A DNA stretch of 64,000 bases from Silurus meridionalis (GCF_014805685.1 NC_060886.1:12482608-12546607); one strand, 5' to 3'. Counted from the stretch's first letter, positions 1-14,946 are shown. Made by a program: numbers and translations. The notes: a model not told the origin generated them from the sequence alone.

Positions 1-2000
1 TCATTCTGTCAAAAAAAAAAAATCAGATGAATTATTTAAAAAAATTTAACTAAACTATTACATTCATTTGGCAATACTGCTAAGCACTATTTTAACTGGC
101 AAAAATTTTGTTGTTATATTTTGCACAAAGATATTTATTCAAAATAAATGAAAAATATTCTTTTACTTTCCTGTAAAACCATAAATTCATTACAAAACTA
201 GACGCTGTCATATGTGCAATTTAATGCAACGGAAATTTCTGGGACTGTCTTATAAAGTGTTTCTCAGTATTGGATCTGTTGTTGCTACTGATGTATTTCA
301 TTTTAACACACTAGATGAAACTCAGATCTGCAGGCTTCTCAAAACCTACCATGCAGTCATGAGCCTTTTTACACTTTGCTACATTAAAACGGGGAGGGGG
401 TGGTACAAGTATGATATTAATTTAATATACCCTGTTCCTTCCTAACATTTATTCTATTTTTGAAAGATTTGCTTGCTTATTAGGCCTGCTGAAGTTTGGA
501 TGCTTGAAACCAAGCAGGTTTTGTGGGAGGGGGAGAACCCTTTGAGCTTTAAAGCCTTTGAGTCCATATGTAACACAAGGCTTTTAGACTTGACCTCACA
601 CTTCTCGTTTTGGCCCATCTTCTCTCTTGCTCTCTTTTCGTTGTCTTTAAAACATATGAGGCTGCAGACAGCTCTGGACAGAGATATGGGGAGCCTTCAA
701 AGCAGTGTTGTGACTGCCGTTTCATCTGAGTACAAAGAGCGACATGGAAATGTGTTCAGCCTTTCAGTACATTTTGCATTTATGCTAATGATGCATAAAT
801 CAACAGATTGCAGGAGAACCGTGATGCCATGTGAATCTGTAAACAGACATAAGAGGCATTGCTTTAAATATGCGTGCTGTGGTAGTGACTACATGTGATG
901 TGGCTACTAGTTAATTCCTTAAACTAGATACTGATTAATCCATGGCACTTAATAAATATATTTAATTAGGATAATTAACAGAAAAATTAAATAGTTTTTA
1001 AAGTGAGGTCTATGAGGCATAGTGCACAGTTTATTTAGGTACATTTTTGTAAAACGCAATACACCATTATCAGAGTTCTTTATCATTATCATATAAGCCT
1101 GTATAACTGGCCACTCGAATTGAAAGGACTTTACTGTAAGTTTACATTTCTGATGTTTGGCATAAGACCTTATTCAGGTTGACTCAAATAACTGTTTCTA
1201 AGTCTCTATTTTTAAACACATCCTAATAACCAGATCAGGGACTAGTGGTACCATCCATTAAAATGGCCTGTTAAGGTGTGTCTATGAAAACACCATATTT
1301 TTTTTATTGTTGAAGACTGGCATTGACTCAACTGTTCAGACTTCCAAGGAACACTTGTTTCACAATGTGGATGCTAGGACATTCAGGACAGACAAGAGTT
1401 TTGATGTCTTTCTTATATCTTCCTTGTAGCCTGAGAGATGGTGGGTTAAATCAAGCAGTGCTAGAGGTTTGGAGTGAGCTTGGTGTGATAGATGCTTTAT
1501 GGTTCATTTTTGTCTTTTGTAGGCAAGCATCAGTTTTAAATCTGATGTGGGCAGCTGAAGGAAGCCAGTGGACCCAGCATTGCAATGGAATGGTGTGGGA
1601 GGGAATACAAACTCTATGTATCTAATAAAAAGCCCAAATAATTTTTGTGCATTGAAATAAAGAAAAAGATATTAGAATATTTGAAACTGTACTGAATGGG
1701 TCCATAGGAATTTGTTTCATATTTTCGGGGTCCTTGGCTGGAACAATATGCGAATCAACATTCCTAAAATAAATAGTTACTAGGGTTCTATAATTGTTTA
1801 ACAACAAAACGCATGAATGGAAAAAGGTTTGTTGAACTAAATTGAATGTTTTATATATCAAATATATATGGAATAGTCTGATATCTAGATAGACAGACCG
1901 CTCACTGAACTGATTTTAAGCCTGGCTCAAAGAAGTGTAATTTTCCAACTTGGTGTTGAGCTGTTGTGCAGTGTGATCATTGTTGGTACAAGCAACGCTC
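1..2000. other. intergenic, no gene seen
   Basis: AT-rich non-coding DNA. Short open frames exist but show no family resemblance, no splice context and no coding bias. The stretch about 660-810 is of higher complexity than its surroundings and includes a TATGCTAATGATGCATAAAT block that resembles POU or homeodomain sites. It could be regulatory, but nothing proves it. Confidence 0.5.
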
Positions 2001-4288
2001 CTTTCTACATTGCCGTTCATTAGGTTAGGAAGGGATGCTATTTATTGTCCAGAATGGCTGTGAGTTTACTGAGTGTATCTGTTACATCACTACTTTTAAA
2101 CTATCGAGTAGGTGGCCCATGACAGAGCCAGCCTTCTTGAGCTTTTTTTTCATCTCCAGCTCTGATGCTTCCTCCCAAACATACTGCTCCATAGAATACT
2201 GCACTGACTACCATAGACTGGTAGAAATTATCCAACATCCTACTGCAAACATTAAAGAAACTGAGCTCCATGAGAAAGCAGAGTCTGTTAATCCTGTTTC
2301 TTTATACAGTCAAGTCAAGTCATGTCAAGTCAAGTTTATTTTCACAACGGACATTGTCTCAAAGCAGCTTTACAGAATTTAAGTTAAGAGTTAAGGTGAA
2401 CGATGTGTATTTATCCCTGATGAGCAAGCCATTACTACTGTGGCAAGGAAAAACTCCCTTAGATTTTATGAGGAAGAAACCTTGAGTGTTAACCTCTGTG
2501 TTAATATTCCAATCCAACTTCTTGTTGAGATTGATACCAAGGTATCAACAGCTGTCATGTAGCTCAGCATCCTAACCTATGATGGTATCCTGACCAACAT
2601 CCTGACCTATGGCTGGTTAGGGGTTCTCTTCCTCCTTAGGTCTACCACCCTCTCCTTGCACCCAGATGAGTGGATCTTCAATCTTATTGGAACATTGAGT
2701 TCTTCAGAGTGTAAATAACAGTGGTATAGTGTAACAGGCTACTAATGAGGCCTGCTAGGGAAAGGTTACTCTGTTTGTTTATGTTTATGAGAGAGTGCAT
2801 GTGATGAACTGTGGGAGGGGAAAACAATGATTTGATTATTTGTAATTGAATGTCTGCCAAGTGTTTAATGCACCAGATTGGGCACAATAGCAGTGAGAGA
2901 ATCAATCGCATATGATCCCTCCATTATCCCACTGAGACAAAGTTGGGAGACAGATTGCAGCAGTAAATGACAGAGACAGGCTTGACACCTGCTCATGTCT
3001 CCTTGGCTCCCACCGGTTTTGGAGAGAGGGGACTTGATTAGCTGAGCATTGCTAATAGATTGAGAAAATTACCACAGCGGTATCCTGCTGAAGAAGTGCT
3101 GTACCCTGAGAGATGTTTAACCACTGGCAGCCCAAACAGCCATAGTAAGAGATTAATGAACTGTGTAGTGATCGGGTTCAGAGTCCTGATGATGATGGGG
3201 TTCAACAAGACTCTGCTGGGGATAATGATCCCATGATGAACTGTATACACTGTTGCTTTATTCATAAGTCTGACTACCATGTAGTCAAATTTAAGTCAGT
3301 TCATATTTAAACTAATATTGTAGATATGACTTAAATGGCTTTTAAAGAACATTTTTAGTAAGCAATTTGAAAAAAGCTTTGAATTTATACCACACCAACA
3401 AACTACATTTTAACACATTCAAGCCAGATATAATAACCAATTATTCAGTTTGTTTTTAGCTTTTTTAATATTTTAATTGCTTGATTAAATACTGCCGCAT
3501 TAACATAAGGCCATTATATGAACTGGGTGCTAGGTATAATTCGTTTTTTACTCATCTACCAATGCCTAATGCCTTACAGCTATAGGGTCCCTGCTTGAAA
3601 TTAATCTCAGGTTAAAGTTTGTTTGGAGTTTTCTTGTTTCCTCTCATCTCACAAAACATGAAGGTAGTTGAATTGTCTAGGCTATTTGTATTTCACATAG
3701 AGCTGTAAAAATCATGTCTTTTGTGACTAACGAATTCAGACTGAGAGTGTGATTAATTGCAAGGGAGTATACAAGAATGGTTTAGCAAATGTATTTCTCA
3801 TATAGAAGGCCATTTCTGTATGCAATAATATTTGAATGTGATAGGTTTTTAAAAGTTTATTAGGAATTATATTAAACAGTGTATGGCATTTTCTTTCGGT
3901 GCATTTAACTGTTTCAGTCTAACTTACAATGCACACTTAAACCTCTGCATGTTCATGTAGGCTTTAGAGATTTTTTTCTGGTAATAAATGGCATTCTCTT
4001 ACTTTTTTGCCTTTTTTGCTTTGTACAATATATCTTTACCTGTCACAAGGAACAGATCAATTATTTTGGAATGCTTGTAATATATTCTTCTTCTTTACTG
4101 TATTCATCTAACATAGGTACTTCAAATGTATAGCCTTTATAGTAAATATAGAAACCTAGTAAATATAATAACTAAGTAGTGTAAACCAACCATAGCTACC
4201 ACCATCATCATCATCATCATCACACTGATCATCGTGTTGATCTATAGTGAGAGTTTGTGAGCTATTCCAGATACTTTTCAGATCCCAG
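2000..4288. other. intergenic, old repeat remnants
   Basis: No gene is supported. The part at about 2030-2660 reads like a heavily decayed copy of a dispersed fish repeat: low-grade coding-like text broken by stops, followed by a GTCAAGTCAAGT tail at 2309-2340. The rest is AT-rich unique-looking DNA, with a short ATC trinucleotide run at 4201-4222. Confidence 0.35.
2296..2385 (-). repeat. LINE-like 3' tail fragment
   Basis: A GTCAAGTCAAGTC-type pentamer run is followed by TTTATTTTCACAACGGACAT and CAAAGCAGCTTTACAGAA. Read on the minus strand, this is the tail shape of fish LINE or SINE 3' ends (a conserved stem-like block, then A-rich sequence, then a short tandem tail). The family assignment is from memory and uncertain. 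Confidence 0.4.
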
Positions 4289-5091
4289 ATCCAAAGCAGT
4301 GGTGGACAGTACCAAAGTAAATGTAATTTGTTAATTTACTTAAGTATCTTTTTTGCGTATCTGTACATTACTGAAGTATTTTTATTTGGGAAGACTTTTA
4401 CTTTAACTTCACTACATTTCAGAGTCAAATATCTTTCTTTTTACTCGACTTTTTACTTTACATTTTACAAAATCAGTTGTTCCTTTTTATTTATGCATGG
4501 ATAAAAACTTAACTGGTCAAGCACAGAGCAAGCAACCAATCAGGGTAAAGCGCACGCTCTGTTTTGAACTTGTTTTGATTGCTGCTTGGTGGTATCTACT
4601 TATCACTAACATACAGTTCAGCATCAGTTCAACAGCAACCATTAAGGCAGAATATTTTGAGAGTAATAAATGATGAAAGAAACTCCTGACACTAACTTGC
4701 CACAACACCTTATTGCTTTGATTTTTTTTTAAGTAGCTTTGGGCTTTAAACTCATAATCATTTTAATAGAATCAATCAGTGTTTAACTAATCAATTTTAA
4801 TACTAATACTAATCATTTTATTAATAAATTGGTGTGCTAAGAGTAACAGTACTGTATTTTCACATAAACTGAGTTTGATATGCAAGAGTCTTGTGATGAA
4901 AATAATAATAGGACATTGAATCTATAATAAATCATATCACAATGAATGCTTAAGTAAATTTGGGGGAAAATTCTTTTTTCTTAATTAAACGTTTAAAGGG
5001 AGCACTTTTACTGGAGTAATATTTTACTTAGTGTATCTCTACTTTAATTCGGCTACATAGTTTGTGTACTTCATTCACCACTGATCCAAAG
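4289..5091 (+). mobile_element. hAT-like MITE, copy A, with 8-bp TSD
   Basis: The element itself is 4297-5083 (787 bp). It begins CAGTGGTGGACAGTACC and ends TTCATTCACCACTG. The flanks are a perfect 8-bp target-site duplication, ATCCAAAG, at 4289-4296 and 5084-5091, as expected for hAT insertions. Both ends have the text typical of this abundant fish MITE type (tracts like AAGTAAATGTAA near the left end and AGTGTATCTCTACTTTA near the right end). There is no transposase, so it is non-autonomous. A diverged sister copy in the same orientation lies at 38197-38932. Confidence 0.85.
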
Positions 5092-6949
5092 GAGATGGAC
5101 AACATACTGCAAGCATCAAGTATCAGATGGAGATGATGTGGTTCCCACTGGGCCTGCCAAAGCTGTTGTATAATGGCTTTCACTTCATTACACTGTCAAA
5201 GACATATGGTACACTCTTAGCAAAAAGGAGTTCTATACAGCACGATTATTTATTTATTTTTAGCAATAGTAGATATTTAAAGAATAACATACAAAATATT
5301 GCACATGGAAACGTTTTTATTGTCTAACTGCATTTAGGATTATTTGATTACATTATCTTTCATGGAGACTACTTTATAGAACAAATGTTCAGCATATGTT
5401 CTGTGCGTTTATCGCTTATTATGATTATTATTGTTGTCATCATCATAGTCTTAATTTTTATTATTATAATTAAACATCATTATTATTAAATTATTTCATA
5501 TTATATTACTATAAAATATATTAATTTATAATATAATATATTATATATTACTGATATATAACTGTATAGTAGTATTAGAGGATAATATATATTTCTATAT
5601 TATAATATTATATTAATGTATAATAGTCATTAACTGTATAATGTCGTTCGCATGCAATTGCTGTTTTGCGCAAATTGTTGCTAAAACAAATTTGGAGTTT
5701 ACAAGTACAGTTTATTACATATCCACCAGCACTAAGACAAATCTTCTGTACTATACTGGTTGGAGCTTCAGTGTTACTGTGTTTACTGTCTCACTGTCTT
5801 CTGCTATTCTTTTTTCAATAAAAGTTTGCACTGAACTGTATAAAGTATGAATGACAATAAAAGCAGACTTGACTTGATGTGACTTTAAAACATTCAAAGG
5901 TTGTTCAAAGGTTAAGAATTAAAATGCATTTTTCAGAGCCCTGCCAAGGTAATACATCAAAGGTGACATCAATATCAGTTCATTTGACTAGTATGCTGCA
6001 ATATTGCTAGTTCAGCTATCTGGTAGAATGTGGTTATTGACCCGTACTAAAATTTTGCGATACATATTCACTCCTCACACTCATTTATTGTTATATAGTC
6101 TAATAAGAAACACACCGTGAAAAAGTAGCTCAACTGCAGTACACATGAGATCATTTTCCCTATAGCATAGCAAACTGCTTCTCTTCACTCACTGGGTTTC
6201 ATTTGTAGCTCTAACTCACTTGTGCTTCGAGGTAAATGCTACATAAAAGTGAGATTTGACGTTTCTTTCAGATTAATAAACTGAAACATTTTGCGGTTTT
6301 AATCCTGATGAGCAAAAGAGCAAAACTGGGCCTTTTCTCTGTGTCAATTAGGGTGATCCTAGCTGATCATGAGCGTCTGTGACATGTAAGAAAATGTTAA
6401 AAACAAAACAAACAAACACGAGGTCCAGTTTAAGGAGGAGTAGTAGTGAATTTGAGTTGTGGGTAAAACTGTTCCAGCTGTAAGCAGCCACATACAAGAT
6501 TTTCACAACATTATGAAGAAAATCCATCTAACACGGGTATTTCAGGTTTAGTCTGAATATGTCCCAGGTGTAAGTTCTGATCCATGTCAATCCATATCAA
6601 GAGTTGATAACTGTAGAAAAATGCTGTTGGTTTCCTAAACTTTAAAGTGGTATGCACTACTTCATTATATAACAGGCATTTCTGGTCTGTAATGAATCTT
6701 GAATGTACCGTGTATTGACGTACTTTTGTAGTGGGCTACAAGCGAGAAATTGGATGATGCGTGCCTCATTTTCCAGTTTGGAGGAGAGGTTATTATTGAG
6801 CCTTTCTTTCTTTTTTTTTTTCAGAGGCACCCACTGAGACATTTTCTTTTTATTGTCCAAATGAGCCTATACGCATAAGTGCTGTATTGTGAGCGCCTAG
6901 TAAAATGACAAAATGTCTGTTTAGGGACTCTTTTATATAATTTTTGTAG
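5092..6949. other. intergenic, AT-rich
   Basis: No gene is supported. The stretch 5440-5640 is almost pure A/T low-complexity sequence. A LINE-like 3' tail may end near 5882. The remainder has no recognisable feature. Confidence 0.45.
5825..5882 (+). repeat. possible LINE-like 3' tail
   Basis: Text of the form TTTGCACTGAACTGTATAAA followed by ATGACAATAAAAGC and a GACTTGACTTGA tail. This matches the general pattern of L2-like fish LINE 3' ends (a short conserved block, AATAAA, then a pentamer-like tail). Only the tail is recognisable. Confidence 0.35.
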
Positions 6950-7459
6950 TGCTCTCCGGAGCCTTCTAGTAGCTGAGAGTTTTGAGGCGATCAAGGCTGC
7001 GGACTTGCTGCTGCCGCTGCTGCTTCCGCTCCTCAAGTCCGCTTCTTTAGAGCGGAGTGGCCGCGCGCCGAGGCTCCGCCCCCACGCGTCTCCTGCGCGC
7101 GCCGCAGCTGCTTTCAAACCCGACTGCTCGACTCCATTCATCCTCGAGAGGGAACAAAAAAAGTGGCTATTTATTAGAATACTTGTTTGCCATTGTTTCG
7201 CGCTACACAAAAGGCGCTTCATTATGTAAGAAGGAGCCCTTTCGCCGGGAGAAACAATGACTTGAAATTGTCTTTCGAGTCTATAATAAATTTCATTTTC
7301 TTGCTTCTCTGCTCAGTGTGTAGTGAGTGGTGGGGATGGATGGGGAGCCGCGCTCGCGCAGCTTTGGCGCACTAAACTAGTTTGGTAAGAGGGATGGAGC
7401 GATAGTCTCGAGCAACAACAATTTCTCCAGCACAGCAAAACGGCACCGGTGGAACTCGC
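6950..7459 (+). promoter_or_regulatory. GC-rich/CpG block, possible upstream promoter and non-coding first exon
   Basis: This is one of the few blocks rich in CpG in an otherwise AT-rich region, with CGCGCGC-type runs around 7063-7105 and GCTGCTGCCGCTGCTGC near 7008. It ends at CGC|GTAAGTTT (donor GT at 7460-7461), a strong splice-donor match on the + strand, about 4.2 kb upstream of sox1. Vertebrate SOX1 loci are known to carry long non-coding transcripts that overlap the gene in sense, so a non-coding first exon is plausible. No protein frame here is convincing. Confidence 0.35.
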
Positions 7460-7704
7460 GTAAGTTTACTTGATCTGAAATGCAATGATTCGGATTCATT
7501 TAGAGAGAGGGGAGGGGAATTCGGATTAAACCGGATAACTTGTAGACTACACGAATCGAAGACAATCGCAAAGTAGATTGTGTTATTTAGATACGAGCGC
7601 GCGTTGTGTTAAAGGACTAATCATTGTAAAAAAAAAAATTATAAAAAAAATTAAAATAAAAAAATATCGGATAAACCGCTGCCCACAGTATCATATTTAG
7701 TCTG

Positions 7705-9678
<1,974 letters not shown>

Positions 9679-9740
<62 letters not shown>
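9679..9740. repeat. (TA)n microsatellite
   Basis: About 62 bp of uninterrupted TA dinucleotides. A minus-strand frame through it encodes only Tyr-Ile repeats and is not a gene. Confidence 0.95.
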
Positions 9741-9741
<1 letters not shown>

Positions 9742-10059
9742 CAATTATAATAAATGTATACATTAAATACATTTTTTTATTTAAATGAAAAATATGAGAA
9801 ACTGTAATACACACATACATACAATATAATTGATTAATTGAAACTTTCGTTTTGAGAAAAAAAATCGTATGTATTGTCGAATATTGTCATAAATTGTAAT
9901 ATATTCTAAAATATATATCTTCATATCAGAATAAATCCTTACGTCTTGCTTTATAAACAATGGAAAAAAAAACTTTAAAATGCCCCGCTCTTTGCTGTGA
10001 GATGCGAGTACACGACAACATCAAATATTTAGAAGTAATACTATAACTCTGTATCATTT

Positions 10060-10520
10060 TCCACAGGTATTGTGTAATATTAGTGGGGCACACCGAGAAA
10101 ATCCTTCATATTCTTCAAGCCCCTCATTCTTCTTACCTGACATTTAAATGATCTCGGAGTCATTGACAGATATGATATTTACCACTGTCATATGGTGAAG
10201 CACAATTACATAATTTGGTGTGTGATTCACGTTCGGTGACTTTTTTTTCTTCCCATGCACATCGGTATTAACCTAATTAAAAGCCATACAGCTTGGCATC
10301 GTTAGCTGCGCAGCGGGGCAGGAATATTTTTGTTTTGCCTTCAATTAGGGGCTGATTGGTGTTTTCAGGGCAGGTCAGCTGTGAAATTCGAATTACACAT
10401 GTGTTGCGTTGTGCACAGTGTGAGATTTTTTCCCTTGGCAATAGATTGTAACATGCCCTTGGTTTCGAAATCGTCTTCAGTCTGACCTGTGAACAATGCA
10501 CCGAGTAAAAATACGTTGTT
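10060..10520. promoter_or_regulatory. candidate conserved enhancer upstream of sox1
   Basis: A roughly 450-bp high-complexity block, 1.2-1.6 kb upstream of the sox1 start. It contains homeodomain-type cores (TAATTA at 10274-10279 and TTCAATTAGG near 10341) and an ATTACACATGTGTTG block near 10393. It lacks repeat or microsatellite character, unlike its flanks. This is the texture of a conserved non-coding element; no alignment was possible here. Confidence 0.3.
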
Positions 10521-11299
10521 TTCAGTGTAAAGCGCTTTTTTGTGTGTTTCCGTGCGTCCTATATCAAACTGTTTTCAGGAAAACCATGACATATTCCAAA
10601 CACTGAACTACCAGCAGACGGCACTAAGACTCCTTCAGACGTCAGGGGAATCGCAATCCCCTTTTTATACTAAACGTATTTGCTGAATACGTATAGTCAA
10701 TATTTGGTGAATATGTCCGGCGTCTGGGATCCTGTATAGAATAGATGCCGACAGGTAGAGTGTGTTACGCTTGTGTGATTAAACCAAGTGCGCACACGTG
10801 TCCTGCTTTATACGTGTGTAGAGGACAAGCGCATCCAAATAATAATTACTTATTACTTATAACACTTTTTTCTTAGCATTTCTTTTTTTGCATGCATCAA
10901 TTTTCACATATATATTTTGTAAGGCTTTAAAGTTTTAATTGTGTACACATCATCATATCAGTTAGATCATAAAATCACAAAAAAAAGGTCTAAACTCACC
11001 TTTTCTCTTTCTTGCAATAAAATATAAACAGCAAGAAAACGCGCTTATTAAAAACTATTTATTTTAGAGCTCATATACACTTTATTTCCAAAGTTTTTTT
11101 CGAGTGAATATTAAACACGATTAAGCATGTCAACTTTTAAATAGGATAAAGTTTTTTTTTTGTTGTTTTTTTTTTTTTTATGTTATAAAATTTACTGGGG
11201 GAAAAAAACGAGACTTCCATAACGTGTCAGGGTCTCCCGCTCTCTGGTTTCCGTTAGAGGGGCGTGTTTGACCCCTGCAGCACCCCGCCTACCGGGTCT

Positions 11300-11699
11300 G
11301 TCCTCGCTCCTACGTCACTGCACCGATCACCATGCAAATCTGTCGTGTTCTTGCACGCCATTGGCCACAGGCTCGGTTTAATCGCTGTCAAAACCCGTCA
11401 TATGGCCGCCACTTTAACTAAGTCCTCAGCTCCACTAGGGAAAGTAGCTCCAATGCGCTTTCAATTAGCGTGGATGTAAAACCGCTGTTGGGAACAAGAC
11501 AAAACAGGCTGCCGGAAGATATAAACGAATAAAAAGCCCCGCAACACCAGAACTTCAAACTCACAGCCACTGTTGGGATTAAAGTCCACTTGATTCCGGA
11601 GTTCTCCTTTGCCTTGCTTGTGTTGCACCTGGTCCGGCGGACCAGCACCGAAAGTTCATGCTTTTTCGTATTGGTTGAGAAGTCTTTAAAACCACTTGA
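11300..11699 (+). promoter_or_regulatory. sox1 proximal promoter and 5' UTR
   Basis: Upstream of the sox1 start codon lie a CRE-like TACGTCA (11311-11317), a perfect octamer ATGCAAAT (11332-11339), an inverted CCAAT box ATTGG (11360-11364) and a TATA-like ATATAAA (11519-11525). If the TATA-like site is used, transcription would begin near 11550, giving a 5' UTR of about 150 nt. The octamer suits POU/SOX control, which is known for SoxB1 genes in neural progenitors. The start site is inferred. Confidence 0.5.
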
Positions 11700-12737
11700 A
11701 TGTATAGCATGATGATGGAGACGGACTTGCACTCCCCGGGACCCCAGACTAATACAAACCCGGGACAGACAGGTCCGAACACGGGGAACAAAGCCAACCA
11801 AGAGCGCGTCAAACGCCCTATGAACGCTTTTATGGTGTGGTCCCGCGGCCAGCGGCGGAAAATGGCTCAGGAAAACCCCAAAATGCACAACTCTGAGATC
11901 AGCAAGAGACTCGGCGCAGAGTGGAAGGTGATGTCAGAAGCTGAAAAGCGGCCCTTCATCGACGAGGCAAAAAGGCTGCGCGCCATGCACATGAAAGAGC
12001 ATCCGGATTACAAATACCGACCGAGGCGCAAAACCAAGACGCTGCTGAAAAAGGACAAATACTCTTTGGCTGGCGGTCTGCTCGGCGGAGCGGCCGCGGG
12101 AGCGGGAGTTGGGCTCGGTGTGGGCATGAGTGCAGCCGGAGTAGGCCAGAGGTTAGAAAGCCCCGGAGGTCACGGGGGCTCAGCCGGCGCCGGTTATTCG
12201 CACATGAACGGTTGGGCAAACGGCGCGTATTCGGGGCAAGTCGCTGCCGCCGCCGCCGCCGCTGCTATGATGCAGGAGGCGCAGCTCGCCTACGGGCAGC
12301 ACCCTGGCAGCGGGGCACACCATCACCACCACCCCCATGCCCATCACCATCATCCACACAACCCGCAGCCAATGCACCGCTACGACATGAGCGCTCTGCA
12401 GTACAGCCCCATATCCAGTTCTCAGAGTTACATGAGCGCGTCGCCGACCGGCTATGGAGGGATTTCCTATTCACAGCACCAAAACGCAGGTGTTGCGTCG
12501 TCGGCCGCCATCGGCACGCTGAGCTCTTTGGTCAAGTCCGAGCCGAACGTAAGTCCTCCAGTTAGCACGCACTCCAGAGGCCCGTGCCAGGGAGACTTGA
12601 GGGAGATGATTAGCATGTATTTACCGGCTGGAGAGTCCGGAGAGCCGTCTGTTCAGAGCAGACTGCACGCTTTACCGCAACACTATCAGAGCACGACGGC
12701 CGGAGTAAACGGGACTGTCCCGCTCACGCACATTTGA
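11700..12737 (+). CDS. sox1b: SOX1 transcription factor (SoxB1, HMG box), probably sox1b
   Basis: Single-exon gene of 345 residues encoding a SoxB1 transcription factor that keeps neural progenitors undifferentiated and acts in lens and brain. It binds DNA through the HMG box at about residues 36-104 ([12 protein letters not shown] through [12 protein letters not shown]), followed by the basic tail [13 protein letters not shown]. The N-terminus [14 protein letters not shown] is the SOX1 signature and separates it from SOX2 and SOX3. C-terminal landmarks are an Ala8 tract (182-189), a His-rich tract (207-220), a VKSEP sumoylation-type motif (278-282), the [12 protein letters not shown] block (298-309) and the terminal [10 protein letters not shown]. 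Length is near the family's usual 340-390. Codon 1 is chosen because MYS is conserved, although Met codons follow at 4-6. The paralogue letter is inferred from linkage to rev1, which I recall sharing a zebrafish chromosome with sox1b. Confidence 0.95.
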   Translation: MYSMMMETDLHSPGPQTNTNPGQTGPNTGNKANQERVKRPMNAFMVWSRGQRRKMAQENPKMHNSEISKRLGAEWKVMSEAEKRPFIDEAKRLRAMHMKEHPDYKYRPRRKTKTLLKKDKYSLAGGLLGGAAAGAGVGLGVGMSAAGVGQRLESPGGHGGSAGAGYSHMNGWANGAYSGQVAAAAAAAAMMQEAQLAYGQHPGSGAHHHHHPHAHHHHPHNPQPMHRYDMSALQYSPISSSQSYMSASPTGYGGISYSQHQNAGVASSAAIGTLSSLVKSEPNVSPPVSTHSRGPCQGDLREMISMYLPAGESGEPSVQSRLHALPQHYQSTTAGVNGTVPLTHI

Positions 12738-13380
12738 AATTGTTGAAGAAAGGGAGGGGGGAATCAGACACACCACCAAATATTGACCTCTTTTCGATGG
12801 CCATTTAACTACTTTTGTACAGAATGTTTTAAAAATGTCCTTGTAATTTAAGATAAAAAACAGGTATCATTTCGGTTTGAGTTCAGAGGAAATCGAGAGC
12901 CGATATGTCACTTAGACTAAACATGTTTTTTTTTTTTATTTTATATAAATTATACTGTTCATGAATTCTAATTTGACATTCTTCCTGGCCATGCCAAAAA
13001 ATCCCGCGATGTTCCCACTGACTGAACTTGTTATTTCTGTTCACATATTTATTTGTGCAATTTGATTTTTTTTTTTTTTGTTTTGTTTTGTTTATTAAGA
13101 TCACGTCTAGCATAACTTGGATATCTTGAAACAAAATGTTTCTGGGAATTTATAAAGAGTTTCTTGCATAGCTTATTACATTTGAAACATTTGTACACGT
13201 GAATCTATGTACCTGAAATATGCTGTAACATTTCTTGTAAATTGTGAATAAGTTTTAATATTTGAAAATACTGGCACGTTACTGCTGCTGTATATAATTT
13301 ATGAAATGCATTCCTGCCAGTTTACATCCTCACTTCGCGCTGACTCATTGTCTAATAAAATTTGGAAGAATGTTATTATG
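12738..13380 (+). other. sox1b: sox1 3' UTR with poly(A) signal
   Basis: AT-rich non-coding sequence directly after the sox1 stop codon. A canonical AATAAA at 13354-13359 is the first good poly(A) signal in this orientation and is followed by a T/G-containing stretch, giving a 3' UTR of about 640 nt. The end point is inferred. Confidence 0.5.
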
Positions 13381-13655
13381 GTTCTAAAATGTGTTTAGTT
13401 TTGTTGCTTTGTTCATGACATTGTGTAATTGTTGCACTCTCACATATTTATTGGAGAATAATGTGCACCTATTTGCTCCTCAGTGTAAAGGGCCACCTTT
13501 AATTGCATCCTATAATTCAGTCGTTAGTTGTTATTCAACCAGCCTTAGGCAACATCTGGTTTTGAACAAATATGTTTTGTTTTTTCTTGTGGAAACATTT
13601 TGGGAAAATTCACTCTGGAGATTTCTTCAATTATAGAAAATACATCGTACTAATG

Positions 13656-13657
<2 letters not shown>

Positions 13658-13725
<68 letters not shown>
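13658..13725. repeat. (ATT)n microsatellite
   Basis: About 22 uninterrupted TTA/ATT units. The poly-Tyr frame across it is an artefact. Confidence 0.95.
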
Positions 13726-14817
13726 GCCTTCTTAATGCACTAACAGGAGCAGGCAGCTGTCTTTCCATAATCTATCAAATCTGATCAGCACTCTTGATTT
13801 TTTCTTATATCACATTTGACCCATTTATCAAAGACCGAAAAACAATTAATTAAATAGCACAAAAACGTGTAAATGCTATCGATTATGGTAAATAAAGGCA
13901 AACATAAATCTAGCAACTACCATTGTAGCTTATTTCATAATTTAGGTCTAAACGATTTAACTTAAAAAAATAAAAATAAAATAAAAAAGCGTTTAATATA
14001 ATATATGAATGCGTGGCTTTAAAGCTAAGCCCAAAATGTTTATGAATGACTTTGTGGCATTTTGAGTCAATTTATACTGTTTAAATAATTTAGAATTACA
14101 ATTACAATAAAGCAAAAGGTTTAATGTGCTAAATGTTGAGATAAGTGTGCTAAACATCGTTCTCTTAAATTTCATCTTGGACATGAAAAAAGCAATTTGA
14201 AAACCATAAATCTTTCAGACAGCGTTTCTATTAGAAAACTATCATTTAATTATATTGCATAATGTGATTTTAATTATTTGAGTTTGACAACGTGATATTC
14301 AGTTTATAGGTGTTGTTTTTATTTGTCACATGCAATCATTTGAATGGGAGACGAGTTTGTGGACCATTTTGTGCTCATGTATTTTTGAGTACTGAGTCAC
14401 AGAAAGCGAGTTGGATGGAGTTTGTAAGAGAATGTGGGATTAACTAGCAGACTCACTGACCTCTGGGTCAGAGGCAGGTCAGAGTCTATTATTCCCTGTT
14501 ACTCCGCAGGAAGTTCAGCAACAAGTGTCAGACCCTCAGACATTTCAGCATCGCATACACAAGGTTTGAAGGATAACAATAATGTCCAGTATATAAATGG
14601 TGGTGGCATTAAAAAAAAATTATTAACCACCTTTGAAGCATACTTATTTTATTAGTTAAAATAGAAATTGTGAATTAACTACAATATACAAAAAAAAAAG
14701 AAAGAAAAAGAAAGAAACTGAAGGTAAATAAATAAATGTTGCCTAAATGGTTAACAATTATTAAACACTTTATTACTCTTTTCTATATGTAAAGATATTG
14801 TGTAAAATCTAGATATT

Positions 14818-14946
14818 TCTTCCTCTTCCTCCTCTTCTTCGTTTTTCTTCTTCTTCCTCCTCCTCCTCTGCCTCTTCTTCTTCTTCTTCTTCTTCTTCTT
14901 CTTCTTCTTCTTCTTCTTCTTCTTTTCTTCTTCCTCTCCTGCATTT
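14818..14946. repeat. polypyrimidine (TTC/TCC)n array
   Basis: About 130 bp of nearly pure pyrimidine on the + strand, dominated by TTC triplets in the second half. Homopurine-homopyrimidine tracts of this kind can adopt triplex (H-DNA) structure. Confidence 0.9.

Noticed and set aside
473..898. 141-codon open frame
   Set aside because: No domain, no splice context and no conserved-looking text; judged chance.
6821..7260. Overlapping open frames in the GC-rich block
   Set aside because: They exist on both strands because stop codons are scarce in GC-rich DNA. None resembles a known protein.
11956..12565. Open frames on both strands overlapping sox1
   Set aside because: Shadows of the GC-rich sox1 coding sequence with no family signal of their own.
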